From an uncultured Paracoccaceae bacterium (lineage in GTDB: Bacteria > Pseudomonadota > Alphaproteobacteria > Rhodobacterales > Rhodobacteraceae): a DNA stretch of 64,000 nucleotides. Below the pieces are notes generated by a model. It was given only the letters and a program-made list of their open reading frames with translations. It did not search any database and had not been told where the DNA came from. Location of the stretch: the NCBI GenBank assembly GCA_947496605.1, contig CANMDF010000003.1, forward strand, positions 558,001 through 622,000, in the 5' to 3' direction. The stretch's first letter is position 1. Every line of letters begins with the position of its first letter. Position numbers and translations under genes: made by a program. Shown piece by piece: positions 1 through 7,851 of this stretch.

Positions 1-446
1 CAAGCTGGACCAGCGACAATGCCATGAACCCCACATCAAACACGGTCTTATTGCTTGTCCCGCGAGAGGTTTATCACACCCTCGGTGCCATTGTTCTCAG
101 CAGCCAACTGCGCCGGATGGGCGTTTCAGTGAAACTTATCTTAGGTGGTAAACCAGAAGATATTGCCCAGCGATTAAATCGTACTAACTATCAAGCCGTC
201 TTTATATCGGCTTCCTGTGGCGAAACGCTTGAATCGCTGCGCCGGATTGTTCATTCAATAAAGACCTCGGCGAAAACACCGTTACCCGTTGTGATTGGTG
301 GTTCCATTCTGGATGTCGAGACAAGAGAGAATGTAACGGCGCTCACAGGGGCGGACTATGCCACAAAAATACCAGACGAGGCCCTAAGACTTTGCGGGCT
401 ACAAGTAAAAACACATCACCAAATGAACGCCAAGGGTGGGACCTGA
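1..446 (+). CDS. ppaA: PpaA/AerR-type B12/heme-binding photosynthesis regulator (5' end missing)
   Basis: The reading frame is open from base 3, so the gene begins left of the window and about 147 C-terminal residues are visible. An ATG at base 24 is in frame, but the codons before it read on without a stop. The visible part is a Rossmann-like cobalamin-binding fold: a hydrophobic strand (VLLLVPREVYHTLG), helix, strand (VKLILGG), then a VVIGGS strand. The His of YHTLG lies where AerR-family proteins place the ligand to cobalamin or heme. PpaA/AerR works with PpsR/CrtJ to tune bacteriochlorophyll and carotenoid genes to light and oxygen. It lies directly upstream of ppsR in the same direction, as aerR lies upstream of crtJ in Rhodobacter. 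The family call rests on fold pattern plus neighbour. Confidence 0.8.
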   Translation, partial: SWTSDNAMNPTSNTVLLLVPREVYHTLGAIVLSSQLRRMGVSVKLILGGKPEDIAQRLNRTNYQAVFISASCGETLESLRRIVHSIKTSAKTPLPVVIGGSILDVETRENVTALTGADYATKIPDEALRLCGLQVKTHHQMNAKGGT

Positions 447-481
447 ACCATGAAAACGGTCTATCCCAACAGGCGTCTTCC

Positions 482-1909
482 ATGACGTCGCGTGGAACCA
501 AATACTGGAATAGCGGTGCTATCCCGTTGATCGCACCAGAGATACTTGGTGATATTATTGCCGAAGTGGCCGACGTTGGTGTCGTTATTTCGGAAACCGG
601 GACGATCCTTTCCATCATCGTAAATCCAAACAATGATGCATTTCGTCGTCTGGAACACTGGGAAAAAAAAGACCTGCGCACAACGCTGACAATTGAAAGC
701 GTGTCAAAGTTTGAGAACCGGCTGGCTGAGTTTCTTGGTGAGAATCCATTGGTGCGTCCGGTTGAGTTAAACCACACTGACGGTAGCGACCGCTGGGAAG
801 CGCCAGTGCGCTACAGCTTCCATCGCATTGGCCCCGACGGTGCAATCTTGCTCTTGGGTCGCGATCTCCGGCCTATTGCCGAAATGCAGCAACAGCTTGT
901 TGAGGCGCAGCTTGCGTTAGAACGCGATTATGAAACGCAACGTGAATACGACACCCGCTTTCGTGTGCTCATGGAAAGCTCATCTGAGGCAATGCTGTTT
1001 GTATCCGTTGCGACGGGTGAAATTACCGAAGCAAACTCTGCCGCGGTTGCGCTGATCGACAGGCCGATCGAGAATTTGATCAACAATCAGCTGTCCGGCT
1101 GTTTTGAAGGTCGCAAACGTGGCGACATGGTCGATGTGCTCGCATCGCAAGCTATTTCTGACATCAACAAAAAGATGACAGTGGAATTGCGCGGTAACGG
1201 CCAAACAGTAGAGGTCTTCCCAACGGTCTTTCGTGCTGCAGGCGAGCGTATTTTGCTTTGCCGCCTCGTACCGGAAAACGGGAAAGGGATGCGCCCTGAC
1301 GATATCAATCAGAACCTGCAATCCCTTTACGCAGATGGACCCGAAGCAATCGTCTTTACATCTGATGATGGCGATGTGCTGTCTGCCAATGACGCGTTTC
1401 TTGATTTGATCGATGTCGCCCATGACATCAACGTCCGTGGCCGTAGTTTTGCGGACTACCTTCAGCGTGGCAGTGTTGATTTCAAAGTGCTGACCGAAAA
1501 TGCCAGTCGCGCTGGGCGGATGCGTAACTACGCGACCAAGCTCGCTGGTGAATACGGAAGCCCACGTGCTGTCGAAGTTTCTGTGACCAAAGTGATGGCG
1601 GGTCAACGCACGGTGTTTGCATTTGTTCTGCGGGATACGAACCGCGCAGAAATGGCGCAGGCCCGTCCACATCCAAGCAGTGATGAAAACATGCGATCTG
1701 TTGCAGAACTGGTTGGAAGCGCCACATTGAAAGACATTGTCGCAGAAACAACCAATGTGGTTGAGAAAATGTGTATTGAGACCGCGGTCGAATTAACCAT
1801 GAATAACCGGGTCGCAGCTGCAGAGATGCTCGGGCTTTCACGCCAGTCGCTATACGTAAAATTGCGCAAGTTTGATCTGCTGAGCCGTGATGGCGAAACC
1901 GACAAATAA
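482..1909 (+). CDS. ppsR: PpsR/CrtJ photosynthesis transcriptional repressor
   Basis: This is the redox-sensing regulator that represses photosystem genes under oxygen. With the ATG at 482 the protein has 475 residues, close to the usual length of about 465; the frame is open to 392, but the extra residues look unlike the family start. It has an N-terminal PAS-like domain (about 15-130), two further PAS domains (about 150-390, the second starting near ADGPEAIVFTSDDGDVLSAN) and a C-terminal Fis-type helix-turn-helix (about 425-470, VAAAEMLGLSRQSLYVKLRK). Two cysteines, Cys260 (LLCRL) and Cys431 (EKMCIETAVE), sit where Rhodobacter PpsR carries its redox-active Cys251 and Cys424. It overlaps or directly follows the end of ppaA depending on the start used. 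Function is from the family; no operator sites were identified. Confidence 0.93.
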   Translation: MTSRGTKYWNSGAIPLIAPEILGDIIAEVADVGVVISETGTILSIIVNPNNDAFRRLEHWEKKDLRTTLTIESVSKFENRLAEFLGENPLVRPVELNHTDGSDRWEAPVRYSFHRIGPDGAILLLGRDLRPIAEMQQQLVEAQLALERDYETQREYDTRFRVLMESSSEAMLFVSVATGEITEANSAAVALIDRPIENLINNQLSGCFEGRKRGDMVDVLASQAISDINKKMTVELRGNGQTVEVFPTVFRAAGERILLCRLVPENGKGMRPDDINQNLQSLYADGPEAIVFTSDDGDVLSANDAFLDLIDVAHDINVRGRSFADYLQRGSVDFKVLTENASRAGRMRNYATKLAGEYGSPRAVEVSVTKVMAGQRTVFAFVLRDTNRAEMAQARPHPSSDENMRSVAELVGSATLKDIVAETTNVVEKMCIETAVELTMNNRVAAAEMLGLSRQSLYVKLRKFDLLSRDGETDK

Positions 1910-1934
1910 TACCGCTAATTCGCTGAAATTTAGC

Positions 1935-2486
1935 CTACCGCGGGCTTCTTTTCGCTAGAATCCGCTGCAACGTCCGACGGTGCATGGACAGCCGTCGCGC
2001 CGTTTCAGATACGTTGCGGTCGCAAAGCTCGTATACGCGCTGAATATGTTCCCAACGCACGCGATCCGCGCTCATCGGGTTTTCTGGTGGCGGTGGCAGC
2101 TCATCCGTCAGGGCAAGCAGTGCATTGGTCACGTCGGTCGCATCCGCAGGCTTTGACAAGTAATCTGTTGCGCCAATTTTAACGGCAGCAACAGCAGTCG
2201 CAATCGCGCCATAACCTGTCAAAACGACAATGCGGGCCTCTGGGCGGCGTTCGCGCAAAACCTCAACAACGTCGAGACCATTCCCATCTTCTAGCCGTAG
2301 ATCTACGACAGCGTAAGCAGGCGGACGGGCCGTTGAAATCGCTTTACCAGCAGCCACTGAGCCTGCCATCTCGACCTCAAATCCACGTTTTTCCATCGCT
2401 TTCGCCAAACGCCGCAAAAACGCTTCATCATCGTCAACAAGCAAAAGGCTTTTGTCTTCGCCCAAATCTAGTGCGCCGGTATTCAT
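1935..2486 (-). CDS. regA: RegA/PrrA/ActR redox response regulator
   Basis: This is the DNA-binding response regulator of the RegB/RegA (PrrB/PrrA) redox two-component system, which controls photosynthesis, carbon and nitrogen fixation and respiration genes in purple bacteria. The protein has 183 residues from the ATG at 2486; a TTG at 2501 is an alternative. The receiver domain (about 12-130) has the acidic patch VDDDE and the phosphoacceptor Asp62 in VVDLRLEDG. The four-proline hinge PPPPENP follows, then the Fis-type helix-turn-helix (VSETARRLSMHRRTLQRIL), which is almost invariant in this family. It is divergent from regB and convergent with ppsR, leaving 25 bases between stops. In Rhodobacter senC precedes regA; here nothing lies between the regA start and regB. 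Confidence 0.95.
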   Translation of the reverse strand: MNTGALDLGEDKSLLLVDDDEAFLRRLAKAMEKRGFEVEMAGSVAAGKAISTARPPAYAVVDLRLEDGNGLDVVEVLRERRPEARIVVLTGYGAIATAVAAVKIGATDYLSKPADATDVTNALLALTDELPPPPENPMSADRVRWEHIQRVYELCDRNVSETARRLSMHRRTLQRILAKRSPR

Positions 2487-2675
2487 GTCCTGCCCAATCA
2501 ATATTTCCCACTTAAGGTAGGATTCCTAATAGCTTCGTCAACTCGCCTTACAGGTTAGCAAGACACCGACTGCGGAACGTACAATAGCCGCGTTTCATGA
2601 TGTGCGTTTTAGCGGCATTGATCCTTTGCATATTCGGTTTATCCTCAGCCTACCCAATGCATCGGATTACCGACA
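2487..2675. promoter_or_regulatory. Divergent regA/regB control region
   Basis: These 189 bases separate the start codons of two divergent genes and must hold both promoters. I see no convincing -35/-10 pair, no TGT-N12-ACA PpsR site and no open frame for a SenC-like protein. Confidence 0.45.
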
Positions 2676-4079
2676 ATGCCGCCCACAGACTTTCAGCTGT
2701 CTAACCAGCAAGAGCACAGCAATTGGGTGCGACTACGCACATTGGTTACGCTGCGCTGGTTTGCAATTGGCGGTCAATCTGCCGCCATTTTTGCGGCGGT
2801 TCGGTTCTATGATGTTGATGTCCCTGTTGGTGCTGCGACATTCTTTATCACCATTGCTGTTGTCGCAAATCTGATTTCCTACTACGCCTATCCAACAAAC
2901 AAACGCCTGTCCGAACTAGAAGCTACGTTTTGGTTGGTATTTGATATCCTTCAGCTTAGTGCGCTCTTGTATCTTACAGGTGGTTTGAACAACCCGTTCG
3001 CGATGCTCGTCCTTGCACCCGTCACGATTTCTGCAACGGTGCTGCATCTCAGAAGCACCGTATTTCTAGGGGTGACGGCGATTTCGCTGATCACACTTGT
3101 TAGTCGCTATAATCTGCCTTTGGTCAGCTCTGATGGGGTCATTCTGACCTTGCCTTTGATCTTTCAATTCGGCTTTTGGGTGGCGTTGCTGATCAGTTTG
3201 GTTTTCTTGGCCCTCTATGCGCGACAGGTCACATCAGAAATGAACGCCATGAATGAGGCTTTGCTTGCGACGCAGTTGGCTTTAGCCCGTGAACAAAAGC
3301 TTACCGATCTTGGTGGCGTGGTGGCAGCGGCTGCACATGAGTTGGGAACACCACTCGCAACAATTAAGCTTGTGAGTAGCGAGCTGAAAGAAGAGCTAAG
3401 CGATCAACCCGAACTTCTTGAAGACGCTGAATTAATTCGATCACAAGCCGACCGGTGTCGCGATATTTTGCAATCAATGGGGCGTGCTGGAAAAGACGAC
3501 TTACATTTGCGTATGGCGCCGCTTGAAACGGTCATCCACGAAGCGGCCGAACCGCATCTGAACCGTGGCAAACAAGTGCATTTTGAGGTTGTTCCTGCTG
3601 AAGGGGCCAGCCTGACCCAACCTAACATTCACCGGCGTCCCGAAATTATTCACGGGCTTCGAAATCTTGTGCAGAACGCTGTCGACTTTTCACAATCCTT
3701 GGTCACAGTGAAAATGACCTGGACCGACACCACGATCGACGTTCAGATTTCGGACGACGGCCCAGGTTTTCCGCAATCGGTGATCGGACGCATTGGCGAT
3801 CCCTATGTCAGGCGCAGGCGCTTTGCCGAAGATGGCGCAAGCCGTCCAGGTTATCAGGGTATGGGGCTAGGGCTGTTCATTGCAAAGACGTTGCTGGAGC
3901 GGTCTGGCGCAAAGTTGTCCTTTTCAAACAGCCGAAGACATGGCCATGCAAGCTGGACAGGACACCCTACTGGCGGGGCGGTAATTAATGTCAGTTGGCG
4001 TCGTGAATTCTTGCAAAAGGATGTGCCGGCAGACGGTGCACCACTCGGACAGAACCAACCAAATCAGATTTGGCCGTAA
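2676..4079 (+). CDS. regB: RegB/PrrB redox sensor histidine kinase
   Basis: This membrane sensor kinase responds to the redox state of the quinone pool and phosphorylates RegA. The protein has 467 residues. Six hydrophobic segments span about residues 25-185, and between two of them lies GGLNNPF (102-108), the conserved ubiquinone-binding heptapeptide. The H-box is AAAAHELGTPLATI with phospho-His221. Cys261 in DRCRDIL corresponds to the redox switch Cys265 of Rhodobacter RegB. The ATPase domain has N, G1 (ISDDGPGFP) and G2 (GMGLGLFIAKTLLERSGA) boxes. The C-terminus carries a proline- and Gln-rich tail after the catalytic domain. A PAS protein follows 71 bases downstream in the same direction and may be co-transcribed. 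Confidence 0.95.
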   Translation: MPPTDFQLSNQQEHSNWVRLRTLVTLRWFAIGGQSAAIFAAVRFYDVDVPVGAATFFITIAVVANLISYYAYPTNKRLSELEATFWLVFDILQLSALLYLTGGLNNPFAMLVLAPVTISATVLHLRSTVFLGVTAISLITLVSRYNLPLVSSDGVILTLPLIFQFGFWVALLISLVFLALYARQVTSEMNAMNEALLATQLALAREQKLTDLGGVVAAAAHELGTPLATIKLVSSELKEELSDQPELLEDAELIRSQADRCRDILQSMGRAGKDDLHLRMAPLETVIHEAAEPHLNRGKQVHFEVVPAEGASLTQPNIHRRPEIIHGLRNLVQNAVDFSQSLVTVKMTWTDTTIDVQISDDGPGFPQSVIGRIGDPYVRRRRFAEDGASRPGYQGMGLGLFIAKTLLERSGAKLSFSNSRRHGHASWTGHPTGGAVINVSWRREFLQKDVPADGAPLGQNQPNQIWP

Positions 4080-4150
4080 TTTCGTTTGACGGATTAATGG
4101 CGCGTTAACTTTCCTAACCGATGTTTTAATCAAACAGAGTCGGGTCAGGA

Positions 4151-5713
4151 ATGGACATGTTTGTCTTATTGGTCGAGTTTGCCGCAATCTCAGGTGCGGC
4201 TATTCTTGGCGCTATCATCATTCTATCAGTGTTGCGCCCGCGCAAAGAGCCCGTTGCGGTCTTTCGCCAAATAGGCAGATCAACACCAGGAACTGGTACA
4301 GTATTCCTATTCCAAAATGACCAATTAGTTGATGCGACAACAGATGCTTGGGCACTGATCAGCAATAGCAATACTGGCCAATCGGATTTTTCTACCATGA
4401 TTGCGGCCATCGGGACCGAATTCCCAAATCTCGAAGAGGCTTTGTACGACAATTCCATCACCGAAGTGCGCATTCGTGGGATGAACGACCCGACGATCTA
4501 CGTCGACATCAGTCGTCAAGGTGGCCGGCTGCGCATTTCGCTCAACGGCGACGAAAGCGGGGCTTATGAAACGGCAACATCGCGCCTTTCTAACACAGCT
4601 CGCGACACGCAAGCAGCGCTCATGCAGCAAATTACAACAAGCTCTCCGCAGCTGGTTTGGCAGACTGATTCAAGTGGCAGCACGGCTTGGGCCAATGATG
4701 CTTACTTTGCCACGCTTTCTGAACATGATCTTGATACCTTGGGTAAGACTGAACCCGGGTCTGTCCCTTCAGAGAACCGCCGCATAGCGGTCAGGTTGGA
4801 AAAAGAGAACAAAGAGCGTTGGTTCGACGTTTTGACAGTGCCCCACGGTGACGGCTTCCTGAATTTTGCAAATGACGCTACTGACATCGTCAAGGCTGAC
4901 ACCGCCAGAACTGAGTTTGTCAAAACGCTGGGCAAAACCTTTGCTGAACTTTCCATCGGCATTGCGATTTTCGACAAGAACCGCGCACTTACGATGTTTA
5001 ATCCAGCACTTTTGGATATGACAAAGTTGCCAGTGGATTTTCTGAGCGCAAGTCCGGCAATTGATAACCTGCTGGACCGGCTTCGCGAACTGCGCATGAT
5101 GCCCGAACCGAAAAACTATAGCTCTTGGCGTGAACAATTCACGGCGGTTGAAACCGAAGCAAAAGACGGCACTTACAGCAAAAACTGGTCATTGGCCGAT
5201 GGGCAAACGTTTCGTGTGACCGGACGGCCGTACCCCGATGGTGCCTTTGCGCTCTTGTTTGAGGATATCAGCGCAGAGGTATCGCTAACCCGTCGTTTCA
5301 GACTGGATATTGAAACTGGGCAGGCTGTTCTTGACACATTGCCTGATGCGATTGCCGTCTTTTCACCGACGGGCACGCTGGTGATGTCCAATCAGGCTTA
5401 TGCAGCCCTTTGGTCAAACGATCCTGAGAAGGTCTTGGAGCATCGTGTCCTACAATCCGAAATGAAGATTTGGCAGGACCATTGCATTCCTTCGCCAATG
5501 TGGGCCGAAATGCGTGATTTCATCCAACAGCTTGGGGGGCGAAAACCATGGATGGACCAAGCGCTGCTTGATGATGGGCGGCACCTGCAATGTAACGCCA
5601 TTCCAATTGCTGGCGGTATGATGATGGTACGCTTTGTCATCGCCCAACCTAAACGTCCGCAAATGACAAAGATCGTGCAGACAGATCACGTGCACTTCGT
5701 CGGAAAACGTTGA
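4151..5713 (+). CDS. Membrane-anchored multi-PAS protein without kinase domain
   Basis: The 520-residue protein starts with one transmembrane segment (about 4-26, LLVEFAAISGAAILGAIIIL) followed by RPRK, which suggests a cytoplasmic body. I see at least three PAS-like units: around 160-200 (PQLVWQTDSSGSTAWAN), 265-370 (IGIAIFDKNRALTMFNPALL, ending ALLFEDISAEV) and 395-500 (VLDTLPDAIAVFSPTGTL). Between units lies a helical connector (TRRFRLDIETGQ). There is no H-box, ATPase, GGDEF or EAL signature, so it is not a complete sensor kinase. It resembles the sensory part of PAS kinases found in Rhodobacterales. Position directly after regB suggests an accessory sensor or scaffold, but this is inference. 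The start has a CAGGA ribosome-binding site just upstream. Confidence 0.8.
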   Translation: MDMFVLLVEFAAISGAAILGAIIILSVLRPRKEPVAVFRQIGRSTPGTGTVFLFQNDQLVDATTDAWALISNSNTGQSDFSTMIAAIGTEFPNLEEALYDNSITEVRIRGMNDPTIYVDISRQGGRLRISLNGDESGAYETATSRLSNTARDTQAALMQQITTSSPQLVWQTDSSGSTAWANDAYFATLSEHDLDTLGKTEPGSVPSENRRIAVRLEKENKERWFDVLTVPHGDGFLNFANDATDIVKADTARTEFVKTLGKTFAELSIGIAIFDKNRALTMFNPALLDMTKLPVDFLSASPAIDNLLDRLRELRMMPEPKNYSSWREQFTAVETEAKDGTYSKNWSLADGQTFRVTGRPYPDGAFALLFEDISAEVSLTRRFRLDIETGQAVLDTLPDAIAVFSPTGTLVMSNQAYAALWSNDPEKVLEHRVLQSEMKIWQDHCIPSPMWAEMRDFIQQLGGRKPWMDQALLDDGRHLQCNAIPIAGGMMMVRFVIAQPKRPQMTKIVQTDHVHFVGKR

Positions 5714-5754
5714 TTTCCACTTGCAGGGGCGACGCAACCTCATAGTGTCGCTGC

Positions 5755-6219
5755 ATGTCCGATACCTTATTCGCATTCTCACTTATTGATGAAGACGCCA
5801 CCCGCGCGTTGGCCGAACGGATCGCTGATATCCTCCAGCGTGGTGATACACTCTTGCTTGAGGGTGACATCGGGGCGGGAAAATCGGCCTTCGCCCGTGC
5901 ACTCATCCGCGCCCGACTGGGTCGCATGGAAGACGTACCTTCGCCTACCTTCACTTTGGTGCAGACCTATGAAGACGAAAGCGGCGATATTTGGCACTGT
6001 GATCTTTATCGGCTGACCCATCCCGATGAAGCGCTAGAGCTTGGGTTAGAGGAAGCGTTTGAAACTGCGATCTGTCTCATCGAATGGCCTGATCGACTGG
6101 CGAACGTTGCACCAAAATCAGCCCTACAATTGAGTTTCGAGGCACAGCATACCCAACATCATGTGACATTTGCAGGACGAGACCCATGGGCTGACAGATT
6201 GCGAGGCCTTGATGCTTGA
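5755..6219 (+). CDS. tsaE: TsaE, ATPase for tRNA t6A modification
   Basis: TsaE is the ATPase that, with TsaB and TsaD, completes N6-threonylcarbamoyladenosine at position 37 of ANN-decoding tRNAs. The 154-residue protein has the Walker A motif GDIGAGKS (37-44) and the family motif PSPTFTLVQTYE, followed by the HCDLYRL segment with its catalytic aspartate. Length is normal. It is the first gene of a compact plus-strand operon; its stop codon overlaps the start of the following sugar kinase by 8 bases. It starts 41 bases after the PAS protein, so it could belong to the same transcript. Confidence 0.95.
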   Translation: MSDTLFAFSLIDEDATRALAERIADILQRGDTLLLEGDIGAGKSAFARALIRARLGRMEDVPSPTFTLVQTYEDESGDIWHCDLYRLTHPDEALELGLEEAFETAICLIEWPDRLANVAPKSALQLSFEAQHTQHHVTFAGRDPWADRLRGLDA

Positions 6220-7183
6220 TCGAAACGCAATCGTCGAAAATTTCGTTGCCAATAGTCCTTGGCACAACTGGGTCTGCGCCCCGATTGCGGGTGATGCATC
6301 AGCCCGTCGCTATCTGCGGCTTACGTCAGGATCAGACACCGTCATTCTTATGGATGCCCCGCTAGAAAACGACGAAGAGACGCAGCCTTTTGTTGAGCTC
6401 GCAAATTTTCTGAACGCGCGCGGGTATGCGGCGCCGGAGGTCTTAGCCCACAATCCAGAACAAGGGATCATCATACTCAGCGACCTTGGCAAAATTGATT
6501 TTGCCCAATGGCTGCTGGCAAAGCCAGCCGATGAACAAATGCTCTATCAATCGGCAACTGACATCTTGCTAGGGCTCGAAAACATTGATGCACCACAGCA
6601 TCTGAAACAAATGACCCCCACTGTTGGCGCTGAAATGGTTGCGATCATTGGCACACATTACAGCCATAAGGGGACCAATGATTTATGCGCGCAAGTGCGG
6701 CTTGCTCTGGAAACCTTTGCGCCTGATCCGAACACGTTGGCCTTGCGCGATTTTCATGCTGAGAACTTGATTTGGAGGTCAGAGAAGATTGGTGATGACC
6801 GGGTTGGATTACTTGATTTCCAAGACGCCTTCCTTGCGCCACCCGGTTACGACCTTGCGTCGCTCTTGCGTGATGCGCGCCGTGACGTATCACCCCAAGT
6901 GGCCGATGCCGCAATTGACTATTTCGCAGAACGCACAAAGGCAAAGGGGCCATTCCGTACATCGCTGGCCTGTCTGGGAGTGCAACGCAACTTACGTATT
7001 CTCGGTGTCTTTGCACGATTAGTGACCGATCTTGCAAAGCCACGATACCTTGCATTCATGCCACGTGTTTGGGGTCACATCGTACAAGACTTGCAAGACC
7101 CAGCTTTGGTTGACCTAAGACAAGCCGTGATGGACACCGTACCAGAACCAACACCCGCAATACTCGCAGGGTTAGCCGCATGA
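6212..7183 (+). CDS. amgK: AmgK-type N-acetylmuramate/N-acetylglucosamine anomeric kinase
   Basis: This aminoglycoside-phosphotransferase-fold kinase of 323 residues is predicted to phosphorylate the anomeric carbon of MurNAc or GlcNAc during peptidoglycan recycling. The APH fold is shown by LLDF-type and Brenner motifs: LRDFHAENLI with catalytic Asp180, and LLDFQDAFLAPPGYDLASLL for metal binding. The ATG at 6212 is chosen because it overlaps the tsaE stop by 8 bases and begins MLDRNAIVENF as in relatives; an upstream in-frame ATG would bury the start deep in tsaE. The specific function is supported by the next gene, a MurU-like uridylyltransferase, since AmgK and MurU act in sequence. The fold alone would not exclude another small-molecule kinase. 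Confidence 0.87.
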   Translation: MLDRNAIVENFVANSPWHNWVCAPIAGDASARRYLRLTSGSDTVILMDAPLENDEETQPFVELANFLNARGYAAPEVLAHNPEQGIIILSDLGKIDFAQWLLAKPADEQMLYQSATDILLGLENIDAPQHLKQMTPTVGAEMVAIIGTHYSHKGTNDLCAQVRLALETFAPDPNTLALRDFHAENLIWRSEKIGDDRVGLLDFQDAFLAPPGYDLASLLRDARRDVSPQVADAAIDYFAERTKAKGPFRTSLACLGVQRNLRILGVFARLVTDLAKPRYLAFMPRVWGHIVQDLQDPALVDLRQAVMDTVPEPTPAILAGLAA

Positions 7184-7851
7184 CCATGCCGATCTTGTTC
7201 TTCGCAGCGGGGCTTGGCACACGGATGGGCCCTATGACAGCGGACCGGCCAAAACCGCTGATTGAAGTGGCGGGAAAGCCATTGATTGATCATGCGTTGG
7301 ACCTTGCTAATCAAGCGGGCACGGGCACAAAAGTTGTTAATCTGCATTACCGCGGTGACATGATAAAAGACCACCTTTCCGGTTGGGAAGTTGCCTTTTC
7401 CGACGAAAGTGATGCGCTTTTGGAAACTGGTGGAGGGCTGCGCAAAGCGCTGCCTTTGTTAGACGAAAGCCCTGTCCTAACCATGAATACAGATGCGGTT
7501 TGGAAGGGTCCGAACCCTGTGCGACATATCCTTGACGCCTGGCGTTCGGATATGGAGGCGCTCCTTTTGATTGTTGAGAAAAGCCACGTTTTTGGGCATC
7601 TTGGCAAAGGTGATTTTCGCATCGACACCAACGGTCGGCTGCACCGTGCACCCCAAGCAATCTACACCGGCCTTCAAATCATCCGCGCTGATGTACTGTC
7701 TGAGATTAATGAGGCAGCATTTTCAATGAATGTGGCTTGGGATCTTATCGCCAAGCGTGGCGGACTGTTTGGCACGACCTACCGAGGGCAATGGTGCGAC
7801 GTTGGTCAGCCATCCAGCATTCCTGCAGCCGAAGGAATGCTGGATGTTTGA
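7180..7851 (+). CDS. murU: MurU-type N-acetylmuramate-1-phosphate uridylyltransferase
   Basis: This nucleotidyltransferase has 223 residues and begins with the sugar-nucleotide pyrophosphorylase signature GLGTRMGPMTADRPKPLI (11-28), where Arg15 and the PKP lysine bind UTP. It is much shorter than GlmU and lacks the left-handed helix acetyltransferase domain, as MurU does. With AmgK it would convert recycled MurNAc to UDP-MurNAc, bypassing the fosfomycin-sensitive MurA step. Its ATG overlaps the amgK stop by 4 bases (ATGA), and its own stop overlaps the addB start by 8 bases, so translation is probably coupled. Confidence 0.87.
   Translation: MTMPILFFAAGLGTRMGPMTADRPKPLIEVAGKPLIDHALDLANQAGTGTKVVNLHYRGDMIKDHLSGWEVAFSDESDALLETGGGLRKALPLLDESPVLTMNTDAVWKGPNPVRHILDAWRSDMEALLLIVEKSHVFGHLGKGDFRIDTNGRLHRAPQAIYTGLQIIRADVLSEINEAAFSMNVAWDLIAKRGGLFGTTYRGQWCDVGQPSSIPAAEGMLDV

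Noticed and set aside
980-1672. Antisense frame of 230 codons opposite ppsR
   Set aside because: It lies inside PAS domains of ppsR and its product shows no fold pattern.
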